From: Bacillota bacterium
Lineage (GTDB): Bacteria; Bacillota; Limnochordia; Darwinibacteriales; Darwinibacteriaceae
NCBI GenBank assembly: GCA_012840725.1
Contig: DURQ01000040.1
Span: forward strand, 1 to 55,378
Length of the DNA: 55,378 nucleotides
Direction: 5' to 3'
The notes beneath the pieces were generated by a model. That model did no database searches. It worked only from the letters and a program-made list of their open reading frames with translations, and was not told where the DNA came from. Below are positions 17,686 through 26,403 of the stretch, piece after piece. Within the stretch, counting starts at the first letter, position 1; the number at the start of each line of letters is the position of its first letter. Made by a program: the position numbers and the translations under genes.

Positions 17686-19638
17686 GTGCCTTTTCATGCT
17701 GAATCGCTCCTGGGACCGGAAGGCCTGCTCGCGGAGACCCTGGAGTCTTACGAATACCGTCCGCAGCAGGTCCAGATGGCAGAGCACATCTGGCAGGTGC
17801 TGCAGAACAGAGAACACGGTTTGATCGAGGCCGGAACAGGCGTTGGCAAAAGCTTGGCCTATCTACTGCCCTTGATCTTCTATGCCGTGGAAGAAGACAA
17901 GCTGGCCGTAATCGCCACCCATACCATTACCCTGCAGGAACAGCTTTTCCATAAAGACATCCCCTTCCTCCAGAGGGTACTGCCCTTTGAGTTCCGGGTG
18001 GAAGTGTTCAAAGGCCGTTCGAACTACCTCTGCCTGCGCCGCCTTCAGGAGGTCCTGCGCGGCAGAGGCAGCCAGTTGAGCCTCCTCGACAGCTTCGCCA
18101 ACCGGCTGGCTGAGGTCAATGAATGGGCAGAAGAAACAGAAACAGGCGATTACAGCGACCTCCCTTTCCCGCTTCCATGGGAACTGTGGTCCGAGCTCTG
18201 CTGCGAAAAAGAGAGCTGCCCCGAAGAGCTCTGCTCCCATTTCAGCAGCTGCTTTTACTGGCGCCTGCGCCGCCGTTTGGCTAAGGCCCACCTGATCATC
18301 ACCAACCAGGCCATGCTCCTGGCCGATGCCCGCACAGAAGGACGGGTCCTGCCAGATTTTGACGCGGCCGTTATTGATGAGGCTCACAACCTGGAGGACT
18401 CAGCCACAGGAGCCTTCAGCCACGAACTGACCCGCAGAGGCTTCCTTGCATACTACCGAACGGGCATGCAGCTCCGGGCTGTATTGAGAGATGCCGTACC
18501 CGAGTACATCGTACAGGATCTGTATGCCGCTCTCGATCTGCTGGTGAGAGAGGCGGCCCAGTACTTCGGGCAGATCGCCCGCTTGATCACAAGTCCCACC
18601 GTGCCCATCACAGAAGAAAACAGAGCTGTTTTCGCCCAGACCACTCTGGACAAGCACCTGAGGGACATTCGGGAACTGCTCAAGGACTGCAGTCTCGACG
18701 AAGAAGATGAAACCCAAGGCCTCGTTGAGCAGTTTGCTGCCTTCACCGGCAGGCTTCTGGATTCCCTTGAGCTGATCCTGGCGGCCGAGGACCCCAGTTT
18801 TGCTTACTGGGCGGAAATGCAAAATGGGGAGCCCTGCTTGACCGCGGCTCCCATCCAGATTGGGTCCCTTCTCGAGGATACCCTGTTCAGCAAGATCCCC
18901 TCGGTTGTGCTGACTTCTGCCACCTTAAGCACTGACCAGTCCTTCGCCTACATCCAAAACCAGCTGGGGCTGGGGGAAGCCTCTGGCCTCATCCTTGGTT
19001 CGCCCTTCGCCTACGAGGAGCAGGCCATTCTCTGCGTGCCGAAAGAAGCGAGGAACCCCAAGGATCCGCGCTATGCCCATTATGTGGGCTACCTGATCCT
19101 GCGCACCCTCGCCGCGGCCCGCGGGGGAGTGCTGGCCCTCTTCACCAGCTACAGCCTGATGGATCAGGTGGCGGAAGCCATCTGGCCCAAACTTGAGGCT
19201 GAAGGGTACAATCTCTACAAGCAGGGAGACGGCCCGCGTTTGAGCCTTATCCAGAGTTTCAAAGAGGATCCCCGTTCCCTGCTCTTCGGCACCAACAGCT
19301 TCTGGGAAGGGATCGACCTGCCGGGCGATGCCCTCAAAGCGGTTGTGATCACCCGCCTGCCGTTTGCTGTGCCCGACCGCCCTGTAATCGCTGCCCGGCT
19401 GCGGGCCATAGAAGATGCGGGCGGCAACCCTTTCCTGGAGTACAGCGTTCCCCAGGCCATCCTCCGCCTGAAGCAGGGCTTCGGACGCTTAATCCGCAGT
19501 AGACAGGATATGGGCGGGGTAGTGATCCTCGATCAGCGCATCCTCAGCTCGGCGTACGGTGCGATGTTCCTGCGTTCCCTGCCCCCGGCGCGCTTCACCC
19601 GCGACCTAGACGAGCTCCGCGCTCTGTTCGGTCACTAG
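17686..19638 (+). CDS. DinG-family iron-sulfur helicase (no exonuclease domain)
   Basis: 650 aa XPD/DinG-like superfamily 2 helicase. Walker A GTGVGKS is at 50-56 and DEAH at 231-234. Cysteines 116, 178, 183 and 189 follow the spacing of the 4Fe-4S ligands in E. coli DinG (single Cys, then C-x4-C-x5-C). The C-terminal GTNSFWEGIDLPG and QGFGRLIRS motifs complete the helicase core. Unlike the B. subtilis protein it has no N-terminal 3'-5' exonuclease. Expected role: unwinding of damaged or structured DNA such as R-loops. I chose the GTG at 17686, five bases after AAGGTGGTGA; a GTG at 17674 lies inside that SD. Confidence 0.92.
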   Translation: MPFHAESLLGPEGLLAETLESYEYRPQQVQMAEHIWQVLQNREHGLIEAGTGVGKSLAYLLPLIFYAVEEDKLAVIATHTITLQEQLFHKDIPFLQRVLPFEFRVEVFKGRSNYLCLRRLQEVLRGRGSQLSLLDSFANRLAEVNEWAEETETGDYSDLPFPLPWELWSELCCEKESCPEELCSHFSSCFYWRLRRRLAKAHLIITNQAMLLADARTEGRVLPDFDAAVIDEAHNLEDSATGAFSHELTRRGFLAYYRTGMQLRAVLRDAVPEYIVQDLYAALDLLVREAAQYFGQIARLITSPTVPITEENRAVFAQTTLDKHLRDIRELLKDCSLDEEDETQGLVEQFAAFTGRLLDSLELILAAEDPSFAYWAEMQNGEPCLTAAPIQIGSLLEDTLFSKIPSVVLTSATLSTDQSFAYIQNQLGLGEASGLILGSPFAYEEQAILCVPKEARNPKDPRYAHYVGYLILRTLAAARGGVLALFTSYSLMDQVAEAIWPKLEAEGYNLYKQGDGPRLSLIQSFKEDPRSLLFGTNSFWEGIDLPGDALKAVVITRLPFAVPDRPVIAARLRAIEDAGGNPFLEYSVPQAILRLKQGFGRLIRSRQDMGGVVILDQRILSSAYGAMFLRSLPPARFTRDLDELRALFGH

Positions 19639-20025
19639 CTCCACATCGTAGAGCGGACCGTTCTTCACGACACGCACCCGCTCGACGCAGTCTCCCACCA
19701 CGATCTCCGTGGGCCTCAGCTTTCTGGTCACCTGGTAGAGGGTTGAACGGATGGTGGACTCATTCACATCATCGCGCAGCTGCGCGAATCTCTGGACCAC
19801 AGCCCTGGCGGGGACACCGTCAGGGTTGTCTTTGGCTAAGAGGTAAAGGGTTTCCACTATCTGGCTGGTGAGCGACGGACGTGAGCCCCGGGGGACACCG
19901 GCTTCCCGGAGCAGATTGTCCAGCTTACGCAGATCCTGTTCCTTCGCGGCCAACTTCCCCTGCAGCTCCGCAATCTCGCTCTGCAGTATCTCCCGGGCCT
20001 GGCGCAGCTGTTCCCGATAGCCCAT
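19606..20025 (-). CDS. Hypothetical protein, coiled coil plus winged-helix-like domain
   Basis: 139 aa, not recognised. Residues 1-40 form a charged coiled coil (REQLRQAREILQSEIAELQG), followed by a compact segment with SLTSQIVETLYLLAKDN and STIRSTLYQVTRKL that looks like a winged helix. DNA binding is possible but not shown. The ATG at 20025 has AAAGGG eight bases upstream. Its last 33 bp overlap the end of the DinG-like gene in antisense. It follows the flippase-like gene by 40 bp on the same strand and may be the last member of that operon. Confidence 0.7.
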   Translation of the reverse strand: MGYREQLRQAREILQSEIAELQGKLAAKEQDLRKLDNLLREAGVPRGSRPSLTSQIVETLYLLAKDNPDGVPARAVVQRFAQLRDDVNESTIRSTLYQVTRKLRPTEIVVGDCVERVRVVKNGPLYDVELVTEQSAELV

Positions 20026-20065
20026 GCCGATCACCCTTTCAAGCAGAATCGCCTCCTGCCTAGTA

Positions 20066-21082
20066 TTACCCGTGACGGCTGGTAATATTACTCTTCGCTG
20101 CCCAGCGCATAACCATCAGGACGAAGATGGTACCGCCTAATAAGATGGGGATATAAAAGACGACGGTCCGCCAGAGGACGATGAAGCTTGCGAGCTGATC
20201 CGGCCCCAGAACGCCGTCCAGAACAGCCCAAGAGATCCCCTCTGAAAGGCCTGCTCCCCCAGGTATGGGTGAAAACACGGGCGCCACACCAAAGAGGACC
20301 GCGATGGCAAATCGCAGCCAGGGATAGAAGATGCCAAACCCGCTGAGCAGCAAAAAGGTGCCGAAGTAGTAGACCACATAGTAACAGATGGCGATGGCAA
20401 CGCAGCCAATGTAGGACTTCGTTCGCTTGGCGATCAGAAACTCATAGGTCCCGCGGAACTCGTCCAGCCATGCCGCTGAACGAGATTCGCGGCCCATCTT
20501 CTGGAACGCCCACCGGAAAAACCGATCGCTTTTGATGATCGCCGTCTGAAGTGCAGCGAGGATGAACAAGTAGACAAGGGCTCCGAACTTCACCGCCGAA
20601 AAAACGGGGGCGAGATCTGCAGGCACGCTGCGCAGAGCAGCCGAGGTGGTAAAGCCCAAGAGAGCCAGGGCTGACTGCCCAGCCAGTCCGCCGCCAAGGA
20701 CGACCGCTGCTGCCTGCGGGGATCTCAGGCCGCGCCGGTAAAGGTAGTACAGAATCAGGGCACCGCCACCGCCAGCAAAGGGAGTAACCAGCGTGAGGAA
20801 GTTGGCGGCCCCCAGGAGGATGGCCAGCCTCCACCAGGGAATCTCCTGCCCCAGCAGGCGCGCCAAAGCGCCTATTCGCTGGCCGTCAACGATCCAGGCC
20901 GCAAGCACAAAGAAAAGAGCGCTGAAGAAGTAGGTCAGAGGATAGGCGCTCAACTCCTTGAGAATGTCCCGGGGACTGCTGATCTGGCAGAAGATGACCG
21001 CCAATGCCGCAGCACTCACCAACAGGGCGATGATCATCCCCTTCCAGGGGATCTTCCATTCATGGTTGTTTTCTCTTTCCAT
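20066..21082 (-). CDS. Lysylphosphatidylglycerol synthase TM-region / flippase-like membrane protein (UPF0104)
   Basis: 338 aa with about eight membrane segments. FAGGGGALILYYLYRRG in the middle and SPIPGGAGLSEG near the C-terminus are hallmarks of the LPG_synthase_TM family, which includes the membrane half of MprF and AglD-like proteins. No soluble aminoacyltransferase domain is present, so lipid lysinylation is unlikely; a lipid-flippase role is the usual inference. It starts 3 bp after the SpoIID-like gene, so co-expression is likely. The neighbours suggest an envelope function. Confidence 0.87.
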   Translation of the reverse strand: MERENNHEWKIPWKGMIIALLVSAAALAVIFCQISSPRDILKELSAYPLTYFFSALFFVLAAWIVDGQRIGALARLLGQEIPWWRLAILLGAANFLTLVTPFAGGGGALILYYLYRRGLRSPQAAAVVLGGGLAGQSALALLGFTTSAALRSVPADLAPVFSAVKFGALVYLFILAALQTAIIKSDRFFRWAFQKMGRESRSAAWLDEFRGTYEFLIAKRTKSYIGCVAIAICYYVVYYFGTFLLLSGFGIFYPWLRFAIAVLFGVAPVFSPIPGGAGLSEGISWAVLDGVLGPDQLASFIVLWRTVVFYIPILLGGTIFVLMVMRWAAKSNITSRHG

Positions 21083-21085
21083 GGC

Positions 21086-22597
21086 CTAGTACCTCAGTTG
21101 ATCTGAGTGGGTGATCAAACGAGAATCAGCGTAGTATGTGCGCAAGATCGACACGAAATCCTGGCCCGCTTCTGCCAGGCCTTTGGCCCCCCACTGGCTC
21201 ATGCCCAGCTGGTGGCCGGCACCGCCGCCGTAGATCTGCAGAGTCTGTACCCTCCCACTGCTGTCTTTCTGGGACTCCAGGAAGAAGACGGCGCTGGGCA
21301 GCATGGACTGCCTCCCGATGCTGTCCTTCACCCGCTGCAGTGCTGACGGCTGCAGGGCACGGCGCACGTTGAGCTCACCGCTCACCACTACCTGGCCCTG
21401 CGTGCCCAAAATGCGCAGCCCCACAACCCGCCCCCGCTGATCCCGTTCCGCCACTTCTAAACTGACCAGCTCACCGCAGCCTGCAGACAGGAACGGTGCA
21501 AGCTGCTTCACGAGCTCATCCCTTGTGAAAGAGCACTTCCAGCGGAACCAGGGAGACCCCCCCTCCAGGCCCAGCTCGCTGAGGTCCTGCCAGCTCGCGA
21601 GATCCACAAGCTTGGCCCGGGGCGAAGTTGAGTAAAAGTAAGTGGATGTCACAGTGCCATCGGGGTTGACAAGAATCCGGCCTGCGGTATCCATGATGGC
21701 TTTCGTAGCCCGAGGCGACTCCACCTCGTTGTTGTACACCTGAGAGCTCGTGCTGTCATCGACATGAAATCCCAGGTGGCCGTTGCGGGAATACACAGCC
21801 TGCGCCACCGCGTAGGTCCGGGCTGCGACGGCCTGAGCCTTGAGAGCTTCCATGGGCCAGTCTATCGGCATTTCGCTGGGTACAACCTGGATGAGATAAT
21901 CCTCCAGGCTGACCTCGTTGATAGCCAGGAAGGTGTTCTCACCTGCCAGCGTGAGTTCAAAGCGGCCTCGATAGCGCGGGAAAAAACGGGCACCCACGCC
22001 GCGCTTGAAGGAGTTAATCTGGATCAGGCCTTCCGCTTCTGTCTCGACGTAGATGCGGGTACCGAACTCCCAAACCGTTCCCTGGCCGTCAACCACCTGG
22101 AAACGGCCGCCGCTTGCGTTTACCACCGTCTCCGCTCCCGGCTTGAGAAGAAAACCACGCCCGGTGCCCTTCTCTTCCACGTAGAGCTTCGAGTTTGAAG
22201 AGAACCTCAGTTCGCTGTGTTCAATGCTCCGAAACCCATCCGTGGTGATGGCCACTCGCATGGTGCGGATGTACATAGGGTCATAGACATCGAAACGCAC
22301 CACATCGCCTGCGAAGATGGTGGGCACCACCTGCTCAAAACCCACCTTCACAGCATCTAAGGGTATGGGCAGGACCTCATCTTCCCAGTGCTGGAAGCAC
22401 TGCACCTCCGGACTGATGGGGATAAAACCGTGATGCTCGAACTCCACCAGCGTTGAGGAAATCCGCAGGATCTTGTCTGCGGGAAGGGAAAGGGGTGCCA
22501 GCAGTCCTGGGGCTAGATCGCCATACTCTTCTTCAGACGCCAAAGCGGTGGCGGACAGCGCGAGCAGCACGGAAATGACTACGATCAGCTGTTTCAT
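21086..22597 (-). CDS. SpoIID/LytB-domain exported protein
   Basis: 503 aa. An N-terminal signal peptide (MKQLIVVISVLLALSATALA) precedes a long beta-rich region and a SpoIID domain at about 230-495. The domain shows VSLEDYLIQVVPSEMP with the catalytic-type Glu, then ALKAQAVAARTYA and the C-terminal GHQLGMSQWGAKGLAEAG. SpoIID is a lytic transglycosylase that acts with SpoIIP and SpoIIM during engulfment. This protein is longer than SpoIID (about 340 aa) and may instead be a vegetative SpoIID/LytB relative. It is 13 bp downstream of the CoA-binding protein gene. Confidence 0.9.
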   Translation of the reverse strand: MKQLIVVISVLLALSATALASEEEYGDLAPGLLAPLSLPADKILRISSTLVEFEHHGFIPISPEVQCFQHWEDEVLPIPLDAVKVGFEQVVPTIFAGDVVRFDVYDPMYIRTMRVAITTDGFRSIEHSELRFSSNSKLYVEEKGTGRGFLLKPGAETVVNASGGRFQVVDGQGTVWEFGTRIYVETEAEGLIQINSFKRGVGARFFPRYRGRFELTLAGENTFLAINEVSLEDYLIQVVPSEMPIDWPMEALKAQAVAARTYAVAQAVYSRNGHLGFHVDDSTSSQVYNNEVESPRATKAIMDTAGRILVNPDGTVTSTYFYSTSPRAKLVDLASWQDLSELGLEGGSPWFRWKCSFTRDELVKQLAPFLSAGCGELVSLEVAERDQRGRVVGLRILGTQGQVVVSGELNVRRALQPSALQRVKDSIGRQSMLPSAVFFLESQKDSSGRVQTLQIYGGGAGHQLGMSQWGAKGLAEAGQDFVSILRTYYADSRLITHSDQLRY

Positions 22598-22610
22598 CTG
22601 TGAGATGCTC

Positions 22611-23012
22611 CTAGCCTTTTAGCTTGCGGTGTTCTTTGAAGGCACACTTATCCTGAACGAAGATGAGGCCGCGCTCTTGAGCCATGGCTGCCACCTCGGA
22701 GCTTACGATCCCTTCCTGCAGCCAAAGGGCCTTGATGTCGTCCCGCTGCAGGGCGTCTTCGGCAACTGCCGCAGCTTCTTCTGAGGGCCGGAAAACCAAA
22801 ACCAGATCCACCTGGCCCTCGATCTCACTAACCCTCCCGTACACCTTTTCTCCCAAGAGCTCGCTGCCTCCAAAGGGGTTCACAGGGTAGATCTTGTACC
22901 CCTGGCTCTGCAGGTAACGGGGGACCCTATGCGCTGCCTTTGAGGGATCTCTGCTTAGGCCAACCACGGCTATGTTCTTGTAACTTAACGCCTGCTCAAC
23001 CGGGTTCTGCAT
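22611..23012 (-). CDS. CoA-binding domain protein (YccU-like)
   Basis: 133 aa. The Rossmann-like CoA-binding fold is shown by NIAVVGLSRDPSKAAHRVPRYLQ and YKIYPVNPFG, and VDLVLVFRPSE and ALWLQEGIVSSE follow. This is the YccU/YneT family, similar to the N-terminal CoA-binding domain of succinyl-CoA synthetase alpha, without a catalytic partner. Its physiological role is not established. I chose the ATG at 23012, preceded by AAAGGAG at nine bases; upstream in-frame codons overlap the divergent promoter. It heads the operon that continues with the SpoIID-like gene. Confidence 0.88.
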   Translation of the reverse strand: MQNPVEQALSYKNIAVVGLSRDPSKAAHRVPRYLQSQGYKIYPVNPFGGSELLGEKVYGRVSEIEGQVDLVLVFRPSEEAAAVAEDALQRDDIKALWLQEGIVSSEVAAMAQERGLIFVQDKCAFKEHRKLKG

Positions 23013-23050
23013 CAAATTCGACTCCTTTCCCAGCCCAAGCAGGCAAGGTA

Positions 23051-23059
23051 TGTTATAAT
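23051..23059 (+). promoter_or_regulatory. Extended -10 promoter of the 5'-3' exonuclease gene
   Basis: TGTTATAAT, identical to the element at 17654-17662: TG at 23051-23052 and TATAAT at 23054-23059. A transcript starting near 23066 would have only a few bases before the ATG at 23069 but a normal leader before the TTG at 23093. Confidence 0.6.
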
Positions 23060-23092
23060 GAATACTAAATGCCATATGAAGGAGCCTGCGCT

Positions 23093-23938
23093 TTGTCTAC
23101 CTGTTTGATCTTGGACTGTTTTTCTCTAGTATACCGCTCTTTTTTTGGCTTACCAACATCGATCCGTCGGCAGGATGGACAAGCCATCAACGCCGTTCTC
23201 GGCTTCTATAATACCCTAACCAGCCTGATCAAGCAATTCCGGCCTGATTATCTCTTTGTAGCCTCTGACCATCCCAGCCCCACTTTCCGCCACGCGCTCT
23301 TCCCCCCATATAAACAACAGCGTCCTCCCATGCCGGAGGAACTGCGGGGCCAGATCGAACTCATCGAGGAGCTGATTGCCAGCTTCCGCGTGCCTCTTGT
23401 CAGGATCGCTGGCTACGAAGCAGATGATATTATGGGCACCATCTCAAGCTACGCTCCCCCCGGCACTCACTGCTACATCATCACCACCGACCGGGATGCC
23501 CTGCAGCTGGTATCTGGGCGGGTAACAGTGATCGTGCCCAACAGCAGAGCGAACAAGCTGTTCACTCCTGAACTAGTCCAGCACGAGCTGGGAGTTGCCC
23601 CAGAACTGGTTCCCCATCTAAAGGCTCTCATGGGCGATGCCAGCGACAACATCCCAGGCATCCCCCTGGTCGGGCCGAAAACCGCGGTACGCTGGCTGGA
23701 CATGTTCGGATCTCTGGACGAACTTCTGGAAAACGCCCACCTGCTTCCGGGCAAAGCAGGCCGCAACCTGGAAGAGAACAAGGAAAACGCCCGCCTGTAC
23801 CTGCGGCTGGCCACCATCGAACGCAGCGTGCCGACCTACCGCTGCTGGCAGGCGGGACGTCTGGATTTCGCCGGGCAGGAAGTGCGCCGGACTCTGGAGT
23901 CAATCGGGATCAGAGCCCCCATCCCTGAATTGGGTTAG
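23093..23938 (+). CDS. Stand-alone 5'-3' exonuclease (FEN/Pol I N-domain type)
   Basis: 281 aa from the chosen TTG. It matches the 5'-3' exonuclease domain of DNA polymerase I: LILDCFSLVYRSFFG with the first metal-binding Asp, AGYEADDIMGTI, ITTDRDALQLVS, and the helix-hairpin-helix segment LMGDASDNIPGIPLVGPKTA. No polymerase follows. Such free proteins (YpcP/ExoIX-like) act as flap or RNA-primer nucleases. The TTG at 23093 has GAAGGAG eight bases upstream; an in-frame ATG at 23069 lacks an SD and lies close to the expected transcription start. A terminator follows at 23948. Confidence 0.9.
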   Translation: MSTCLILDCFSLVYRSFFGLPTSIRRQDGQAINAVLGFYNTLTSLIKQFRPDYLFVASDHPSPTFRHALFPPYKQQRPPMPEELRGQIELIEELIASFRVPLVRIAGYEADDIMGTISSYAPPGTHCYIITTDRDALQLVSGRVTVIVPNSRANKLFTPELVQHELGVAPELVPHLKALMGDASDNIPGIPLVGPKTAVRWLDMFGSLDELLENAHLLPGKAGRNLEENKENARLYLRLATIERSVPTYRCWQAGRLDFAGQEVRRTLESIGIRAPIPELG

Positions 23939-23947
23939 TAAAGACAA

Positions 23948-23970
23948 GGCAGCCGCTGAGGCTGCCTTTT
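23948..23970 (+). terminator. Terminator between exonuclease and chbP genes
   Basis: GGCAGCC / GGCTGCC stem (23948-23954, 23960-23966) with a 5-base loop and TTTTGCTTT after it. It lies between convergent genes and may work in both directions. Confidence 0.8.
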
Positions 23971-23978
23971 GCTTTCCT

Positions 23979-26375
23979 TTAACCCATCACCACCACTACG
24001 TTGTTCACCGTTCCCGCCGGCTGGGGCGGGATGCCTCCAGAGATGTGCTCTCCGTTGAGCGTGATGGACTTCACTCCATGTTCGGCCCCTTCGGGGTTCT
24101 GCACCGTGATGCGGTACTCTGCTCCCCGCCATCTGCGGGTTACCTTGAACTCCCGCCAGTGGCTTGGAATACATGGATCGACGATCAAACGGTCAAAGGA
24201 CAGCCGCACACCCAGGATCCAGCGGGTGGCTGCTGCGTAGTTCCACCCCGCACTCCCTGTGAGCCAGGGATGCCTGGCCAGGCCAAAGGCGGGATGATCC
24301 CTGCCCACGATGAACTGGCAGTATGAGTAGGGCTCGGCCTGCCTGATCTCGATCTCATCGTTTTGGTTGTAGGGCAGGAGCGCATCGTAGAACTTCATTG
24401 CCCGGGAACCCCGGCCGAGACGGCACTCTGCAATGATCGCCCATGGGTTGGGATGGCTGAAGATGGCCGCGTTCTCCTTGATCCCCGGGTATACCCTGGT
24501 CACAAAACCTACTCGGTCATCGGGTTTGGTGTAAGCGGGCCAGACCAAGTGCAGACCCCTGGGTGAGTAGAGGTAGCGGTCCACCGCGTCCATACAGGCC
24601 ACTGCCCGCTCCCGGGCAGCTGCCCCGGAGAGCACAGCAAGGGAGTTGGACTCCAGGTGAACTCTTCCTTCCTCGTTCTCTCTGCTTCCGATCTTCTCTC
24701 CCTCAGCGGTAAAGCCCCTCAGGTACCATTCCCCGTCCCAGAGCTGCTCCTCGCACGTGCGGCGTACCTTTTCTGCCAGGGCGGAGTAGTGCTCCACATC
24801 TTCCCTCTTCCCAAGAAACTCCGCGGCCTCGATGAACTCCCTCAGCGCCCAGTAGTGCAGAAAAGAAACCATGGCGCTCTCGCCGCCGCCCAAGTTGAGG
24901 CAGTCGTTCCAGTCCGCACGCAGTCCCCTGCAGATTCCCCTGGCCCCCACTTGTTCAGCGGAAAAGTTCAGGGCCCGCTTAAGGTGCTCATACACCGTGG
25001 CTTCCCCGCCATCGGCAAAGGGATAGATTTCCTCAAAGAATCCCATGTCGCCCGTTTCCTTGACGTACTCACACACGGAAGGCACGAGCCAGAGATGATC
25101 ATCGGAGCAGGTGTCCTCCAGTCCGTGGATCAGGCTGCTCTTGGGCGGCTCAGGAACAACGGTTGGCGACTTAAACTGCGGCCTGGGCGGACGGGAAGGG
25201 TCAAACAAGTCCGGATCGAAAAGGTGCAGGCCGTAACCCTGGCTCACCTGCGCTCTGAGCAGTTCACCCAGGCGCTGTTTCACTTTGGCGGGATTGGTGT
25301 GCGGCACACTGTACACGTCCTGGGCGGTGTCGCGGTAACCAAGGCCCGTCCGCCCTCCCACTTCGATAAAAGAGGCAAACCTGGACCAGACCACGCAGGT
25401 TTCTGCCTGGTACAGATTCCAGGTGTTGATCATGGTGTTCAGCCCGGGATGTGGAGTCTCACACTGGAAGGTTTCCAGCTTGCGTTGCCAGTACGCCTTC
25501 AGTTCGGTGAAGGCCTGATCCACCGCTGCTGGACCGGCATACTTCTCCCGCATCTTCTGCCCCACACGCCGGTCCCCCACGCCCAAGAGGTAGATCAGGC
25601 GCTCCTCCTGTCCGGGCTGGAGAGTGATCCTCTTGTGCAGGGCACCGCAGTGGTTGCCCCCGAGCTGGCTGCGGTTGGAACAGAAACCCCGTTCCACAGA
25701 CAGGGGATTGGTCTCGGTTCGGTACGGCCCTATGAACTCATCCCGGACGGAATCATAGCTGTCCGGCGCGAAGCCGGCAGTGAAGTAATGGAACGTCCAC
25801 GGTTCGTAGAAGAAGTCGTACTCGATGACTCCGTCCTGGAAGTTCGACCCGCTGGCGTAAAGGCTCATCTGGAAGTTCTGATTGTCTATATCTACGTGGT
25901 GGAAGGAAAACTCGACGTAAGCGAAGACACTCAGCTGCCTGGCCCTTCCAGAAGCATTCTTGATGCGCACATCCCACAGTTCCAGATCATCGGGAACAGG
26001 AACAAAAAGCAGCTGTTCGGCCTCGATACCTTGATACGAGCAGGAAAACTTCGAGTACGAAAGGCCGTGCCGGCACTGGTACTTGGCCTTGTCCAGAGGA
26101 ACACCCACCGGCTGCCAGGACACAGACCAGTATTCCCCGGTCTCGTCATCGCGCAGGTAGACGTAGTGCCCCGGCCGATCTAGAGGAACTCCATTCGGAC
26201 GGAAGCGTGTGATGCGGTGATGCTGCGGTGTCTTGAAAAAGGAGTAACCGCCGGCGTTGTGCGATATGACAGTGCAGAAGTCCTTCACGCCCAGGTAGTT
26301 GGTCCAAGAAACTGATACATCAGGGCGCTCCACTACATACTCGCGGTGCTCGTCATCGAAGTATCCATACCTCAT
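23979..26375 (-). CDS. chbP: N,N'-diacetylchitobiose phosphorylase (GH94)
   Basis: Splits diacetylchitobiose with phosphate into GlcNAc-1-phosphate and GlcNAc. 798 aa, close to the 801 aa known for the Vibrio enzyme. The long matching blocks VISHNAGGYSFFK (residues 36-48), TGLGYRDTAQD (343-353), DTCSDDHLWL (421-430) and GLRADWNDCLNLGGGES (484-500, containing the catalytic Asp) fit the chitobiose branch better than the cellobiose phosphorylase branch of GH94. No signal peptide, so it acts in the cytoplasm. The ATG at 26375 has AAGGAG seven bases upstream, 28 bp after the RpiR gene. No chitobiose transporter or GlcNAc kinase gene is adjacent. Confidence 0.93.
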   Translation of the reverse strand: MRYGYFDDEHREYVVERPDVSVSWTNYLGVKDFCTVISHNAGGYSFFKTPQHHRITRFRPNGVPLDRPGHYVYLRDDETGEYWSVSWQPVGVPLDKAKYQCRHGLSYSKFSCSYQGIEAEQLLFVPVPDDLELWDVRIKNASGRARQLSVFAYVEFSFHHVDIDNQNFQMSLYASGSNFQDGVIEYDFFYEPWTFHYFTAGFAPDSYDSVRDEFIGPYRTETNPLSVERGFCSNRSQLGGNHCGALHKRITLQPGQEERLIYLLGVGDRRVGQKMREKYAGPAAVDQAFTELKAYWQRKLETFQCETPHPGLNTMINTWNLYQAETCVVWSRFASFIEVGGRTGLGYRDTAQDVYSVPHTNPAKVKQRLGELLRAQVSQGYGLHLFDPDLFDPSRPPRPQFKSPTVVPEPPKSSLIHGLEDTCSDDHLWLVPSVCEYVKETGDMGFFEEIYPFADGGEATVYEHLKRALNFSAEQVGARGICRGLRADWNDCLNLGGGESAMVSFLHYWALREFIEAAEFLGKREDVEHYSALAEKVRRTCEEQLWDGEWYLRGFTAEGEKIGSRENEEGRVHLESNSLAVLSGAAARERAVACMDAVDRYLYSPRGLHLVWPAYTKPDDRVGFVTRVYPGIKENAAIFSHPNPWAIIAECRLGRGSRAMKFYDALLPYNQNDEIEIRQAEPYSYCQFIVGRDHPAFGLARHPWLTGSAGWNYAAATRWILGVRLSFDRLIVDPCIPSHWREFKVTRRWRGAEYRITVQNPEGAEHGVKSITLNGEHISGGIPPQPAGTVNNVVVVMG

Positions 26376-26403
26376 GCCGCTTCTCCTTAGTCTGTTGTAA
26401 AAG

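Noticed and set aside
23979-26375. Cellobiose phosphorylase as the call for the GH94 gene
   Set aside because: Motifs such as VISHNAGGYSFFK, GYRDTAQD and DTCSDDHLWL follow the diacetylchitobiose branch, not the cellobiose branch.
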